A DNA stretch of 64,000 nt, from positions 5,221,501 through 5,285,500 of the forward strand of contig NZ_CP009048.1 of NCBI RefSeq assembly GCF_000746525.1. Reading direction: 5' to 3'. Positions 11,060 to 20,862 of the stretch are shown here, one piece after another. Origin of the DNA: Pseudomonas alkylphenolica. Its GTDB lineage: Bacteria > Pseudomonadota > Gammaproteobacteria > Pseudomonadales > Pseudomonadaceae. The position numbers and the translations under genes were made by a program. Position 1 is the first letter of the stretch; the number at the start of each line of letters is the position of its first letter. The notes under the pieces are model-generated. The model saw nothing but the letters and a program-made list of their open reading frames with translations, had not been told where the DNA came from and did no database searches.

Positions 11060-11320
11060 TCAGGCGTTACCTGGCTCAGCGTCGCCATGCTCGGATTCGG
11101 ATGCGCTTGGCAGACGGATCGGACGCACAGGAACCACTGTCGAGATAGCGTGCTTGTAAACCATCTGGCTGACGGTGTTTTTCAGCAGGATCACGAACTG
11201 GTCGAAGGATTCGATCGTGCCTTGCAGCTTGATGCCGTTAACCAGATAGATCGAAACCCCAACTTTTTCCTTTCTCAAAGTATTCAAGTAAGGGTCTTGT
11301 AGCGAATGCCCTTTTGACAT
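11060..11320 (-). CDS. hfq: RNA chaperone Hfq
   Basis: An 86-residue Sm-like protein that forms hexamers and pairs small RNAs with mRNAs; in Pseudomonas it also acts with Crc in catabolite repression. The Sm1 region ([23 protein letters not shown] is its span) and the Sm2 YKHAIST motif are intact. The C-terminal tail is short, as in other pseudomonads. The ATG at 11320 has AGGAG upstream and matches the family start [10 protein letters not shown]. It follows miaA by about 100 bases. Confidence 0.98.
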   Translation of the reverse strand: MSKGHSLQDPYLNTLRKEKVGVSIYLVNGIKLQGTIESFDQFVILLKNTVSQMVYKHAISTVVPVRPIRLPSASESEHGDAEPGNA

Positions 11321-11418
11321 ATGCCGCACTCCTGTAAGGATCAATAGTAAAAAAAATCAAAGAAAAACTGATGGCTCAAGCCGCCCCACCCCCAAGGATA
11401 GACGGCAATTACAAGGAC

Positions 11419-12390
11419 TCAGCCCAATATGGAGACCGATCCCAGGTATTTCAAGGTGCGAGACAGATTGTCGCAAGCCAGGCTGTCCAACCAATGCAGG
11501 TCAGCCCAACTACGCAACCAGGTGAATTGCCGTTTCGCCAATTGGCGAGTGGCAATAATGCCGCGCTCCCGCATTTCAACTGATGTTAACTTGCCATCAA
11601 GATGATCCCAGACCTGGCGATAACCAACCGCCCGTATAGACGGCAGTCCCGCGTGCAAGTCACTTCTGGCTCGCAGCAATCGGACCTCGTCAACGAAGCC
11701 CTGTTCCAGCATTTGCCCAAATCGTAGCGCAATCCGCTCGTGCAACACGTGACGGTCGGCAGGCGCAATGGCCAGGCTGGCGACAGTATAGGGCAAATGA
11801 CCCGCCGCCGAAGGGCCTGCGGCGCTACTTTCCGCGGATTGACGCTGGCGATGAGCCGTCATTGTCAGGCCGCTGACCCGATAAACCTCGAGCGCGCGAA
11901 TCAGGCGCTGGGGGTCATTGGGGTGAATTCTTGCTGCCGATTCCGGATCGACCGCTGCCAACTGCTGGTGCAGCCCTTGCAATCCGAGGCGTTCGGCCTC
12001 TTCTTCGAGTTCGGCACGCACCTGCGGGTCGGCCGCAGGCATGTCGGCCAGGCCTTCGAGCAGGGCCTTGTAATAGAGCATGGTGCCACCGACCAGCAGC
12101 GGTATTTTGCCGCGTGCAGTGATATCGGCCATGGCCTCCAGTGCATCACGACGAAAATCGGCAGCCGAATAGCTCTGGGCCGGGTCGAGAATATCGATCA
12201 GGCGGTGAGGATGGGCAGCCAGCACCACTTTGGAGGGCTTGGCCGTGCCAATGTCCATGCCCCGATAGACCAGCGCCGAATCGACACTGATCAACTCGCA
12301 AGGCAGTACCTTGGTCAGCTCGATGGCCAGATCGGTCTTGCCCGCCGCGGTCGGGCCCATCAGGAATATCGCGGGAGGTTTGCCACTCAT
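11419..12390 (-). CDS. miaA: tRNA dimethylallyltransferase
   Basis: A 323-residue enzyme that adds a dimethylallyl group to A37 of tRNAs reading UNN codons. The P-loop GPTAAGKT near the N-terminus, the [18 protein letters not shown] segment and the conserved [14 protein letters not shown] region are visible. The ATG at 12390 starts one base after the mutL stop, so the genes are coupled; the longer open frame upstream lies inside mutL. Confidence 0.97.
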   Translation of the reverse strand: MSGKPPAIFLMGPTAAGKTDLAIELTKVLPCELISVDSALVYRGMDIGTAKPSKVVLAAHPHRLIDILDPAQSYSAADFRRDALEAMADITARGKIPLLVGGTMLYYKALLEGLADMPAADPQVRAELEEEAERLGLQGLHQQLAAVDPESAARIHPNDPQRLIRALEVYRVSGLTMTAHRQRQSAESSAAGPSAAGHLPYTVASLAIAPADRHVLHERIALRFGQMLEQGFVDEVRLLRARSDLHAGLPSIRAVGYRQVWDHLDGKLTSVEMRERGIIATRQLAKRQFTWLRSWADLHWLDSLACDNLSRTLKYLGSVSILG

Positions 12391-12391
12391 T

Positions 12392-14299
12392 TTATCGACC
12401 GCGCAGGAACAGTTTGTCCAGATCGTCCAGGCCCAGTTGGGTCCAGGTCGGTCGGCCATGGTTGCATTGGCCGCTGCGCTCGGTGTTTTCCATGTCGCGC
12501 AGCAGGCCGTTCATTTCTGCCAGCGCCAGGCGCCGGTTGGCGCGGATGGCACCGTGGCAGGCCATGGTGCCGAGCAGTTCGTTCAAGTGCGCCTGAATCC
12601 GGTCGCTGGTGCCGTATTCCATCAGGTCGGCCAGTACATCCTGGACAAGGCGGTTGGCTTCGGCCTGCTTGAGCAGTGCGGGGATCTGGCGGATCGCCAG
12701 GCTTTCCGGGCCCAGACGCTGCAATTCGAAGCCCAGGCGCTGGAACCATTCGGCATGCTCTTCGGCGCAATCGGCCTCACGCTGGCTCAGCGCCAGAGAC
12801 TCTGGCACCAGCAGCGGCTGGCCGCTGAGGCCTTCGCTGGCCATGGCCACTTTCAGGCGCTCATACATGATGCGCTCATGGGCCGCGTGCATGTCTACCA
12901 GCACCAGACCCACGGCGTTCTCGGCAAGAATATAGATACCCTTGAGTTGCGCCAGGGCGTAGCCCAGCGGCGGAATATCACCCTGGCTGTCAGGCAGTGC
13001 AGCGGGCGCGGCCTCGTTCAGCGGCGCAAAAAATTCACGGTAGACACCCTGCGCCTCGGCAGCCGGTAGCGCCTGGGCCGGACGCGGGGTGTACTGATAC
13101 TGGTATGCGCCACCACCGCCACTGCCGTTGCCAGTGCCCATGGGCCGCACGCCCGGTTCGGCCAGCGGCTGCTCAAGCAGGTTGGCCGCCAGGCGCATCT
13201 CGCCCTGAGGGCCGAACTCGCCGGCCTGGATTCCGCTGGGGCGGATGATTTCGCTGGTCGCGGCAGGCGCTGTCAGTTGATCTTCCGGGCGCACGTCGGC
13301 CAAGGCCCGGTGCAAGGTGCCATAAAGGAAATCATGAACCATGCGCCCATCGCGAAAGCGTACTTCATGCTTGGTCGGGTGCACGTTGACGTCGACGCCG
13401 GTGGGGTCGACCTCGAAGAACAGCACGAACGTCGGGTGCCGGCCGTTGAACAGTACATCGCGATAGGCCTGGCGCACCGCGTGGGCAACCAGCTTGTCGC
13501 GCACCGCACGACCGTTGACGAAGAAGTACTGCAAATCGGCCTGGCTGCGCGAGAAGGTCGGCAAGCCAACCCAGCCCCACAGGTGCAAGCCATTGCGTTC
13601 GACTTCGATCGGCAATGCCTGCTCAAGAAAGCCCGGGCCGCAGATCGCCGCCACGCGCCGGGCGCGTGCGGTGTCGTCCTGAGCTTCGTGCAGGCTGAGA
13701 ATGCTCTTGCCGTTGTGGCGCAGGTGAAAACCCACATCAAAGCGCGCCAGCGCCAGGCGCCGGATCACTTCCTGCAGGTGATCGAATTCGGTTTTCTCGG
13801 TTTTGAGGAACTTGCGCCGGGCCGGGGTGTTGAAGAACAGGTCACGCACTTCGACCGAGGTACCGACCGGATGCGCCGCCGGCTGCACTCGGGGGGCCAT
13901 GTCGCGGCCTTCGGTTTCCACCTGCCAGGCCTGTTCGGCGTCGCGGGTTCGCGAGGTCAGGGTCAGGCGCGCGACCGAGCTGATCGATGCCAGCGCCTCA
14001 CCACGGAAACCCAGGCTCATGACCCGCTCGAGGTCTTCCAGGTCGCGAATCTTGCTGGTGGCGTGACGGGCCAGGGCCAGCGGCAGGTCGTCGGCGGCGA
14101 TACCGCTGCCATCGTCGCGGACCCGCAGCAATTTCACGCCACCCTGTTCGACCTCCACGTCGATGCGCCGGGCACCGGAGTCGAGGCTGTTCTCCAGCAA
14201 CTCTTTGATGACCGACGCCGGGCGTTCGACCACCTCACCGGCGGCGATCTGGTTCGCCAGCCGCGGGCTGAGCAGCTCGATCCGTGCGCTATCGGTCAT
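12392..14299 (-). CDS. mutL: DNA mismatch repair protein MutL
   Basis: A 635-residue GHKL ATPase that links MutS mismatch recognition to downstream excision. The N-terminal ATPase motifs are intact: [29 protein letters not shown] and a TRGEA-type [10 protein letters not shown]. The C-terminal dimerization domain holds a [14 protein letters not shown] motif and a CHGAIR segment, the region linked to endonuclease activity in species lacking MutH. The start ATG overlaps the amiB stop (ATGA). Confidence 0.97.
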   Translation of the reverse strand: MTDSARIELLSPRLANQIAAGEVVERPASVIKELLENSLDSGARRIDVEVEQGGVKLLRVRDDGSGIAADDLPLALARHATSKIRDLEDLERVMSLGFRGEALASISSVARLTLTSRTRDAEQAWQVETEGRDMAPRVQPAAHPVGTSVEVRDLFFNTPARRKFLKTEKTEFDHLQEVIRRLALARFDVGFHLRHNGKSILSLHEAQDDTARARRVAAICGPGFLEQALPIEVERNGLHLWGWVGLPTFSRSQADLQYFFVNGRAVRDKLVAHAVRQAYRDVLFNGRHPTFVLFFEVDPTGVDVNVHPTKHEVRFRDGRMVHDFLYGTLHRALADVRPEDQLTAPAATSEIIRPSGIQAGEFGPQGEMRLAANLLEQPLAEPGVRPMGTGNGSGGGGAYQYQYTPRPAQALPAAEAQGVYREFFAPLNEAAPAALPDSQGDIPPLGYALAQLKGIYILAENAVGLVLVDMHAAHERIMYERLKVAMASEGLSGQPLLVPESLALSQREADCAEEHAEWFQRLGFELQRLGPESLAIRQIPALLKQAEANRLVQDVLADLMEYGTSDRIQAHLNELLGTMACHGAIRANRRLALAEMNGLLRDMENTERSGQCNHGRPTWTQLGLDDLDKLFLRGR

Positions 14300-15708
14300 T
14301 GCTGGGACGCCAGGGCAGTAGTAGGGATATGCAGGCTCTGGCCGACCTTCAACTCATCGGTCTTGAGGTTGTTGGCAGACCGCAGGCTGGCCACATTGAC
14401 CTGATAACGCACGGCGATCATCGCCAGCGTCTCGCCCGGCCGCACGCTGTGTTCGCGCGGCCCCTGGGCAATCTTGCCGCTGTCGCGCAGGAAGGCGATG
14501 TAGGTGCCTGGCGGCGGATTCTGCTGGAAGAACTGGCGTACACCGCTATGAATCGAGCGTGCCAATGATTGCTGATGGCTCGGGGTGGCCAGTTTGGCTG
14601 CCTCGTTGGCGTTGGAGATAAAGCCGGTTTCCACCAGGATCGACGGGATGTCTGGCGACTTGAGCACCATGAAGCCGGCCTGTTCGACCCGGCGCTTGTG
14701 CAAAGGCGTGATCCGGCCCATGTTGCCCAGCACCTTCTGCCCGACATTCAGGCTGGAACTCAGCGATGCGGTCATCGACAGGTCAAGCAGCACGCCGGCG
14801 AGCATGCGGTCCTTGTCATCGAGGCTGACGTTGCCGGCGCCACCGATCAGGTCCGAACGGTTTTCACTGTCCGCCAGCCAGCGCGCGGTTTCCGAGGTGG
14901 CGCCACGATCGGACAGGGCGAACACCGAAGCCCCGAAGGCAGCCTTGGACGGCGCGGCGTCGGCGTGGATCGAGATAAACAGGTCTGCGCCTTTCTTGCG
15001 GGCGATCTCGGTACGCTTGCGCAGCGGAATGAAGTAGTCGCCGGTACGCGTCAGTTCGGCGCGGAAGCCTTTCTCGCTGTTGATCTGACGCTGCAGCTCT
15101 TTGGCGATCGACAGCACGATGTCTTTTTCATGCTGCCCCTTGGAGCCTATGGCGCCCGGGTCTTCGCCACCATGCCCGGCATCGATGGCGATAACGATGT
15201 CACGCTTGCCATTGGGCACAGGGGTCAACTTGATTGCCGGCTGCGCTGGCGTCACCGGCACAGCGGGTGCAGTAGCAACCGGAGGGGTTGGCGGCGGCGA
15301 AACGGCGTCGGCGGCCTGGTCGAAAAGGTCGACGACCAAACGATTGCCATACTGGGCGTTAGGCGCCAGGGTGAAACTCTTGGGGGTCACCGACTTGCTC
15401 AGGTCCACGACCACACGCAGGTCGGTAGGTGTACGCTGGGCCGAGCGCACACTGGTAATCGGGGTGTTGGAAGTCGACACGGTCAATGGCGCGGCCAGGG
15501 TCGCACCATTGATGTCGATAACCAGGCGATCCGGGGCGGTCAGGGTAAAGACACTGTGCTGCACAGGCCCTGAGAGGTCGAACACCAGCCGCGTGTTATC
15601 CGGCGCTCGCCACAAACGCATACTTTTGACTTGCGTGACGGCCAGAGCATCAACAGTCACCGCCGTAAGCAGCAATCCTACGACCGCAACCAGTGCGCGA
15701 ATGCGCAT
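14296..15708 (-). CDS. amiB: N-acetylmuramoyl-L-alanine amidase (AmiB/AmiC type)
   Basis: A periplasmic zinc amidase that removes stem peptides from peptidoglycan during daughter-cell separation. A signal peptide (residues 1-24) is followed by an AMIN domain (about 25-125) that targets the septum, a Pro-rich linker, an Amidase_3 domain ([14 protein letters not shown] near 175, then SIHADAAP and a late VETGFISN) and a C-terminal LysM domain that binds glycan. The ATG at 15708 is chosen because GGGGATAGG lies just before it; an ATG four codons upstream (15720) is possible but would overlap the tsaE end region and has a weaker ribosome site. Confidence 0.93.
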   Translation of the reverse strand: MRIRALVAVVGLLLTAVTVDALAVTQVKSMRLWRAPDNTRLVFDLSGPVQHSVFTLTAPDRLVIDINGATLAAPLTVSTSNTPITSVRSAQRTPTDLRVVVDLSKSVTPKSFTLAPNAQYGNRLVVDLFDQAADAVSPPPTPPVATAPAVPVTPAQPAIKLTPVPNGKRDIVIAIDAGHGGEDPGAIGSKGQHEKDIVLSIAKELQRQINSEKGFRAELTRTGDYFIPLRKRTEIARKKGADLFISIHADAAPSKAAFGASVFALSDRGATSETARWLADSENRSDLIGGAGNVSLDDKDRMLAGVLLDLSMTASLSSSLNVGQKVLGNMGRITPLHKRRVEQAGFMVLKSPDIPSILVETGFISNANEAAKLATPSHQQSLARSIHSGVRQFFQQNPPPGTYIAFLRDSGKIAQGPREHSVRPGETLAMIAVRYQVNVASLRSANNLKTDELKVGQSLHIPTTALASQQ

Positions 15709-15723
15709 ACCTATCCCCATTTT

Positions 15724-16194
15724 CTATTTGAATTCCAAGGCCAGAGCGGCACACCAGGCTTCGCCACGTGCCCCCTGCGGCGACAGGTTGAGCGAACGAC
15801 CGCTCGCCTGGGGGCTTATGGTAATGGTCAGGTCGGGCTTTGGCAAAATACCCGCCCCCTTTTGGGGCCATTCGAACAGGCACAGGGCATCGTTTTCGAA
15901 GTAATCGCGAATACCGATGTACTCAAGCTCTTCGGGATCGACCAGGCGATAAAGATCGAAGTGGAAGGCGCGGATCTCGCCGATCTCGTAGGGCTCGACC
16001 ACAGTAAATGTAGGGCTTTTCACCGCCCCTTTGTGCCCGAGACCACGGATGATGCCGCGCGACAGGGTGGTTTTACCCATTCCCAGGTCGCCTTCCAGAA
16101 AAATCACGCCGTGACCTTTGGTCACTTCGGCGATACGGGTGCCGAAGCGGACCATGGCCTCTTCGTCGGCCAAAAACAGGGTTACACCTGACAC
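15724..16194 (-). CDS. tsaE: tRNA threonylcarbamoyladenosine biosynthesis protein TsaE
   Basis: A 156-residue ATPase that works with TsaB and TsaD in making t6A37 on tRNAs reading ANN codons. It has a clear P-loop (GDLGMGKTTLSRGI) and the family's SPTFTVVEPY and FHFDLYRL motifs. The start is taken as the GTG at 16194, with GGAGGAG nine bases upstream and the family N-terminus following; it overlaps the 3' end of the preceding dehydratase gene by 13 bases. A much longer open frame upstream lies inside that gene in another frame. Confidence 0.93.
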   Translation of the reverse strand: MSGVTLFLADEEAMVRFGTRIAEVTKGHGVIFLEGDLGMGKTTLSRGIIRGLGHKGAVKSPTFTVVEPYEIGEIRAFHFDLYRLVDPEELEYIGIRDYFENDALCLFEWPQKGAGILPKPDLTITISPQASGRSLNLSPQGARGEAWCAALALEFK

Positions 16195-17042
16195 GCTGAA
16201 TGCTCCTCCAATAAATGACGAATGGCCGGGACCAGATCGCTGGCCGCCAGCCCCCGACCGTGCATGCCCAACCGCTCTCCGGCGCAAGCATGCAGCCAGA
16301 CACCCAGGCAGGCGGCGTCCCAGCCCGACATGCCCTGAGCCAACAGCGCCCCCAGTACACCACTGAGCACATCGCCCAGGCCCGCTCCGGCCATCGCCGG
16401 ATGCCCCCGGTTGCACAGGGCAAGCTGCCCGGCCGGATCAGCCACCAGGGTGCCGGCGCCCTTGAGCACACAGATGACCGCATATTTACGCGCAAGTTTG
16501 CGCGCCGCCCCGGCACGATCTGCCTGTACTGCTTCGGTGGAAATGCCCAGCAGCCTTGCCGCCTCCCCCGGATGCGGGGTGATGATCGAGCCCGCCGCCA
16601 GCGCCAATGGCGCCCGTGCCAGCAGGTTCAAGGCGTCGGCATCCCACACTTGCGGCAACCGCGCGTTGACGACTGCCGACAGCATGCTACGCCCCCAGGC
16701 CGCCTGGCCGAGGCCGGGGCCGACCACCACGACCGACGCGCGCTCGATCGGGGTCATCAACTGATTGGCCGAATGCACACCCAGACACATCACCTCCGGC
16801 AGCCGCGCCAGGGCCGCAGGCACCTGCTCGCTGCGCGTGGCCAGCGAAACCAGCCCGGCGCCACAACGCAAGGCGGCTTCGGCGCTGAGCAGAACCGCTC
16901 CGCCGGTACCACGATCGCCGCCAACCACCAGGACGTGGCCGAAATCACCTTTTTGCGCCGCAAGCGGGCGCGGTGCGAGGGGCGTCAAGGCAACACTGGT
17001 GAGGATTTGCGCCTGGTTTGCAGGGTGTTTGGTCTGAGGCAT
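16182..17042 (-). CDS. ADP-dependent NAD(P)H-hydrate dehydratase (stand-alone YjeF C-terminal domain)
   Basis: A 286-residue ribokinase-fold enzyme that repairs hydrated NADH and NADPH. The conserved GDFGHVLVVGGDRGTGGA start, ALNLLA, ITPHPGEAARLLG and the catalytic AGAGLGDVLSGVLGAL region (NXXD-like loop) are seen. Many bacteria fuse it to an N-terminal epimerase domain; that domain is absent here, and the open frame upstream of 17042 does not supply it. The 3' end overlaps tsaE, as in many Pseudomonas genomes. Confidence 0.9.
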   Translation of the reverse strand: MPQTKHPANQAQILTSVALTPLAPRPLAAQKGDFGHVLVVGGDRGTGGAVLLSAEAALRCGAGLVSLATRSEQVPAALARLPEVMCLGVHSANQLMTPIERASVVVVGPGLGQAAWGRSMLSAVVNARLPQVWDADALNLLARAPLALAAGSIITPHPGEAARLLGISTEAVQADRAGAARKLARKYAVICVLKGAGTLVADPAGQLALCNRGHPAMAGAGLGDVLSGVLGALLAQGMSGWDAACLGVWLHACAGERLGMHGRGLAASDLVPAIRHLLEEHSACQV

Positions 17043-17105
17043 GGGTCAAAGGCTCCGATGTCTGGCAGAATTATACGCACCTGAGTCTGCGTTGCCTTAT
17101 TTCCC

Positions 17106-18191
17106 ATGTCTGCTGCCACCCCTGATATTCCCGCACTGGCCCAATCGATCAAGGATTGGGGCAAAGAACTCGGCTTTGCCCATGTCGGCATCGCCGGGGT
17201 GGAGCTGGGCGAGCACGAGCAACACTTGGAGCGCTGGCTGCAAGCGGGCTATCACGGTGAAATGGACTACATGGGCGCGCATGGCAGCAAACGCTCGCAC
17301 CCCGAGCAACTGGTGCCCGGCACCCTGCGCGTGGTGTCCCTGCGCATGGACTACCTGCCAGGCGACACGCACATGGCCCAACAACTGGCTCAGCCGGAAA
17401 AAGCCTACATCTCCCGTTACGCCCTGGGCCGTGACTACCACAAGCTGATTCGCAAGCGCGTACAGCACCTGGCCGAGCGCATCCAGAAAGAAATCGGTCC
17501 CTTCGGCTTTCGCGCCTTCGTTGACAGTGCGCCGGTGCTGGAGAAGGCCATTGCCGAGCAGGCCGGCCTGGGCTGGATTGGCAAGAACACCCTGCTGCTC
17601 AACCGTAAGGCGGGCAGCTACTTCTTTCTGGCCGAACTGTTCGTCGACCTGCCGCTGCCTGTCGATCCGCCCCAGGTCAGCGAACACTGCGGGCGTTGCA
17701 CGGCCTGCCTGGACATCTGCCCCACCCAGGCCTTTGTCGGCCCTTACCTGCTTGATGCCCGACGCTGCATCTCGTACCTGACCATCGAGCTGAAAAGCGC
17801 CATCCCTGAAGAGCTGCGCGCGCTGATCGGCAACCGGGTGTTCGGTTGCGATGACTGCCAGATCGTCTGTCCGTGGAACCGCTTTGCCAGGCCCACCGGC
17901 GAGAGCGACTTCAAGCCCCGGCATAACCTCGACAGCGCGGGATTGGCGGAGTTGTTCATGTGGGATGAACAGACCTTTCTCGACAGTACCGAAGGCTCGC
18001 CGCTGCGGCGCGCCGGCTATGAGCGCTGGCTGCGCAACCTGGCGGTGGGGTTGGGGAATGCGCCGTCGACAATCCAGGTACTGGAGGCACTTAAAGCCCG
18101 CCAGGATCATCCGTCAGAGCTGGTGCGCGAGCATGTGGAGTGGGCATTGGGGCAACATTCATCGCGGGGCAAGCCCGCTCCCACCCGGTAG
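17106..18191 (+). CDS. queG: Epoxyqueuosine reductase
   Basis: A 361-residue cobalamin and iron-sulfur enzyme that makes queuosine from epoxyqueuosine on tRNA. The catalytic Asp lies in FRAFVDSAPVLEK (Asp140) and two 4Fe-4S clusters are set by C195-x2-C-x2-C-x3-C205 and C248-x2-C-x3-C255. It is divergent from the nnr-tsaE-amiB run. The last ten residues (SSRGKPAPTR) are encoded by a REP element, so the natural C-terminus has been extended or replaced by the repeat; the catalytic domains are unaffected. Confidence 0.95.
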   Translation: MSAATPDIPALAQSIKDWGKELGFAHVGIAGVELGEHEQHLERWLQAGYHGEMDYMGAHGSKRSHPEQLVPGTLRVVSLRMDYLPGDTHMAQQLAQPEKAYISRYALGRDYHKLIRKRVQHLAERIQKEIGPFGFRAFVDSAPVLEKAIAEQAGLGWIGKNTLLLNRKAGSYFFLAELFVDLPLPVDPPQVSEHCGRCTACLDICPTQAFVGPYLLDARRCISYLTIELKSAIPEELRALIGNRVFGCDDCQIVCPWNRFARPTGESDFKPRHNLDSAGLAELFMWDEQTFLDSTEGSPLRRAGYERWLRNLAVGLGNAPSTIQVLEALKARQDHPSELVREHVEWALGQHSSRGKPAPTR

Positions 18192-18211
18192 GAGCGGGCT
18201 TGCCCCGCGAT
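18161..18211. repeat. REP pair overlapping the queG 3' end
   Basis: Two inverted REP cores (18161-18184 and 18189-18211) separated by only four bases form a long near-perfect hairpin. The first copy lies inside queG and provides its last codons; the queG stop is at the junction. The second copy starts with TAGGAG rather than TGGGAG. Confidence 0.9.
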
Positions 18212-18223
18212 GCAGCTACCGAC

Positions 18224-18835
18224 TCAATGCTCGTCGTTGTAATGAAACTTCGGCATTTCCCAGTGGAAACGAATCGCCAGCAAACGCAGCAGAAAACCAC
18301 CAAACAAGGTCAGCAGAATCGCCTGCTCGCCGGGTACCTTGAAGTAGACACAACCCAGATAGAACCAGGCCGCGGCAAAAGACACGCTCGCATACAGCTC
18401 ACGGCGGAAGATCAGCGGAATATCGTTACAGAAAATATCCCGAAGAATGCCGCCAAACACCCCGGTGATCACCCCGCTGATAGACGCCACCAACATGCCC
18501 TGCCCCATCTCCAGGGCGGTCATGCAGCCGATCAGGGTAAAAGCGACCAGCCCCAGTGCATCGAGCACCAGGAACAAGGAGCGCAGGTGACGCATCAAGG
18601 GTGCAATGAAGATGGTCATCAGCGCGGCAAAGCTGGTCAGCACCAGGTATTCCGGGTGCTTGACCCAGGTCAGCGGGTAATGCCCCAGCAACACATCGCG
18701 CACTGAACCGCCACCCAGGGCGGTGATGCAGGCAATCAGCACCACGCCGAACCAGTCCATGCCGCGGCGCCCGGCAGACAGCGCGCCAGTCATGGCTTCA
18801 GCGGTGATTGCAATGAGGTAGAGCATCAACAACAT
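18224..18835 (-). CDS. TRIC family trimeric intracellular cation channel (YadS/UPF0126)
   Basis: A 203-residue inner-membrane protein with about seven hydrophobic segments in two repeats of the TRIC fold. Each repeat has the conserved glycine-rich motif ALGGGSVRDVLLG (near residue 40) and GVFGGILRDIFCND (near residue 125). Prokaryotic TRIC homologues are potassium-permeable trimeric channels; the role in Pseudomonas is not established. It lies on the minus strand between the queG REP pair and orn. Confidence 0.88.
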   Translation of the reverse strand: MLLMLYLIAITAEAMTGALSAGRRGMDWFGVVLIACITALGGGSVRDVLLGHYPLTWVKHPEYLVLTSFAALMTIFIAPLMRHLRSLFLVLDALGLVAFTLIGCMTALEMGQGMLVASISGVITGVFGGILRDIFCNDIPLIFRRELYASVSFAAAWFYLGCVYFKVPGEQAILLTLFGGFLLRLLAIRFHWEMPKFHYNDEH

Positions 18836-18884
18836 GGCGCAGATCCGTGCAATGGGGCGCGCAGTCTAACCAGTTGCCTCAGGC

Positions 18885-18932
18885 ACCAAAAGGGGGCGCC
18901 GCACGGATTGTCTGTACAACCGTGCAGCGGCG
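18885..18932 (-). terminator. Terminator after orn
   Basis: On the minus strand CGCCGCTGCACGG pairs with CCGTGCGGCG (one bulged base), followed by CCCCCTTTT. It starts 4 bases past the orn stop. Confidence 0.6.
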
Positions 18933-18935
18933 TGA

Positions 18936-19478
18936 TCAGAACTTGATGAAGTGTTCGCGGTAGTGGCGAAGTTCGTTGATCGATTCGCGAATATCGTCCA
19001 GTGCCAGGTGCGTACCGCCTTTCTTGAAACTGTCGCGCACCTCAGGTGCCCAGCGTGCCGCCAGCTCTTTGAGGGTCGAGACATCCAGGTTGCGGTAGTG
19101 GAAGTAGTTTTCCAGGCCACGCATGTGACGGTAGAGGAAACGGCGATCCTGGCAGATGCTGTTGCCACAGATCGGCGACTTGCCTTTCGGTACCCACTGC
19201 TCCAGGAAGGCAATGGTCTGCGCTTCGGCTTCGGCCATGCTGACCTTGCTGTCCTTGACCCGCTGGGTCAGGCCGGAAGCGCCATGGGTGCGGGTGTTCC
19301 ACTCGTCCATGCGCGCCAGCACCTCGTCACTGTGGTGAATGGCGATCACCGGCCCTTCGGCCAAGGTGTTGAGGTCGCTGTCAGTAACGATGGTGGCCAT
19401 TTCGATAATGACGTCGTGGTCCGGATCCAGACCGGTCATTTCCAGGTCGATCCAGATCAGGTTCTGTGGGTTCTGCAT
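18936..19478 (-). CDS. orn: Oligoribonuclease
   Basis: A 180-residue DEDDh-type 3'-5' exoribonuclease that degrades the shortest RNAs; in Pseudomonas it also hydrolyses pGpG, the product of cyclic di-GMP breakdown. Catalytic residues are visible: Asp11 and Glu13 in [10 protein letters not shown], and a late H-x4-D in [11 protein letters not shown]. Length is standard. It is divergent from rsgA, with about 90 bases between the two starts; this neighbourhood is conserved in Pseudomonas. Confidence 0.97.
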   Translation of the reverse strand: MQNPQNLIWIDLEMTGLDPDHDVIIEMATIVTDSDLNTLAEGPVIAIHHSDEVLARMDEWNTRTHGASGLTQRVKDSKVSMAEAEAQTIAFLEQWVPKGKSPICGNSICQDRRFLYRHMRGLENYFHYRNLDVSTLKELAARWAPEVRDSFKKGGTHLALDDIRESINELRHYREHFIKF

Positions 19479-19569
19479 GATTCTGCTCCTCGGTAGGTGC
19501 GCAGTTTAGCCTAGTGGAGCGTGCTAAACTCCTCGCCGTTTAATAATGCATGCCGAACACGGAACCTTC

Positions 19570-20601
19570 ATGGCCAAACGCCAGCTCAATCGCCGCCAAA
19601 ACTGGCGGATCGAAAAAATCCAGGGTGAACGCGCTGCCCGCGCCGCCAAACGCGAAAAACAGACCCTGCAGGAGCTCGAAGGCGGTGACCTAGGCCCCGA
19701 GCAACTTGGCCTGGTGATCGCCCACTTTGGCGTGCAGGTCGAAGTCGAGGCCCAGGACGGCGAAGACGCCGGCCAGGTGTTCCGTTGCCACTTGCGCGCC
19801 AACCTGCCAGCGCTGGTAACCGGCGACCGCGTGGTGTGGCGCGCGGGTAACCAGGGTATCGGCGTGATCGTCGCGCAAATGCCGCGTAACACCGAGCTGT
19901 GCCGCCCCGACAGCCGTGGCCAGCTCAAGCCGGTGGCGGCCAACGTCGATCTGATCGTGATCGTCTTCGCCCCGGCGCCGGAACCGCATGCCAACCTGAT
20001 CGACCGCTACCTGGTAGCCGCCGAACATGCTGGCATTCACCCGCTGCTGTTGCTCAACAAAGCCGACCTGATCAACGAACAGAATGCCCCGGCGCTCAAC
20101 GCGCTGCTGGCGGTGTACCGGCAGCTGGGTTATCCATTGCTGGAGGTTTCGGCCCATCACGGCGATGGCATGCAGCAGTTGCAGGCACGCCTGGATGGCC
20201 ATATCAGCGTCTTCGTGGGTCAGTCGGGGGTCGGCAAGTCGTCGCTGGTCAACAGCCTGCTGCCCGAGGTGCAGACCCGGGTCGGCGATCTGTCGGAGTG
20301 GTCCGGCCAGGGTACGCACACCACCACGACCGCACGCCTGTACCACTTCCCGGGCGGCGGGGAGCTGATCGACTCCCCGGGTATTCGCGAATTCGGCCTG
20401 GGTCACGTCAGCCGTGCCGATGTCGAAGCCGGTTTCATTGAGTTCAACGACCTGATCGGCACCTGCCGCTTCCGTGACTGCAAGCATGATCGCGAGCCCG
20501 GTTGCGCGCTGCTCAAGGCCCTGGAAGACGGTCGAGTCCAGCAGCAGCGGATGAACAGCTACCGCTCGATCATTGCCAGCCTGCCTGAAGACAGCTACTG
20601 A
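19570..20601 (+). CDS. rsgA: Ribosome small-subunit-dependent GTPase A
   Basis: A 343-residue circularly permuted GTPase that aids late maturation of the 30S subunit. An N-terminal OB fold is followed by G4 (NKAD), G1 ([14 protein letters not shown]), G3 ([10 protein letters not shown]) and a C-terminal zinc finger ([16 protein letters not shown]). The ATG at 19570 is preferred over one eight codons upstream because the family begins MAKRQL and GGAA precedes it. A 7-base-stem hairpin (20610-20632) follows the stop but lacks a T tract. Confidence 0.96.
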   Translation: MAKRQLNRRQNWRIEKIQGERAARAAKREKQTLQELEGGDLGPEQLGLVIAHFGVQVEVEAQDGEDAGQVFRCHLRANLPALVTGDRVVWRAGNQGIGVIVAQMPRNTELCRPDSRGQLKPVAANVDLIVIVFAPAPEPHANLIDRYLVAAEHAGIHPLLLLNKADLINEQNAPALNALLAVYRQLGYPLLEVSAHHGDGMQQLQARLDGHISVFVGQSGVGKSSLVNSLLPEVQTRVGDLSEWSGQGTHTTTTARLYHFPGGGELIDSPGIREFGLGHVSRADVEAGFIEFNDLIGTCRFRDCKHDREPGCALLKALEDGRVQQQRMNSYRSIIASLPEDSY

Positions 20602-20609
20602 AATACCGC

Positions 20610-20632
20610 GTGAGGCTCGCAACGGGCCTCAC
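20610..20632 (+). terminator. Weak hairpin after rsgA
   Basis: GTGAGGC and GCCTCAC flank a 9-base loop, 8 bases after the rsgA stop. No T run follows, so termination is uncertain. Confidence 0.35.
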
Positions 20633-20802
20633 ATTGCCGCCTCGTAGGAAAACTCTGCAGGAAAATTTACCAAGCAAAGTAAGACCATTCTTTAACTCTG
20701 GTCATCCCTTGCCGTCATAAAAGCTTTCATTGATTGTCACCTTTCAGATTCGCCACGACCAAGCGAATCAACTCCATGCTCTGAGTATGAAAGGAATCAA
20801 CA

Positions 20803-20862
20803 ATGACAATTCGATACTTAGGTACCCGCCACCCAGCCTGTGCACCAGGAGGGCCCGCCTGA
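20803..20862 (+). CDS. Short leader ORF (19 codons) ahead of the TIR-like gene
   Basis: ATG at 20803 with AAGGA a few bases upstream opens a 19-residue frame (MTIRYLGTRHPACAPGGPA) whose TGA overlaps the next ATG by one base (TGATG). The strong AGGAGG ribosome site of the next gene is embedded in its codons 15-17, so translating ribosomes would pass over that site. This is the layout of a translationally coupled leader peptide. No known family is recognised. It may also be a chance frame. Confidence 0.4.
   Translation: MTIRYLGTRHPACAPGGPA

Noticed and set aside
8519..11302. A 927-codon open frame on the plus strand, antisense to hflK, hflX and hfq
   Set aside because: It covers three well-supported genes on the other strand, has no ribosome site or known domain, and long antisense frames are common in GC-rich Pseudomonas DNA.
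15724..16416. An N-terminal extension of TsaE by 74 residues
   Set aside because: The extra part is inside the dehydratase gene in another frame, and the GTG at 16194 has a strong ribosome site and starts at the family N-terminus.
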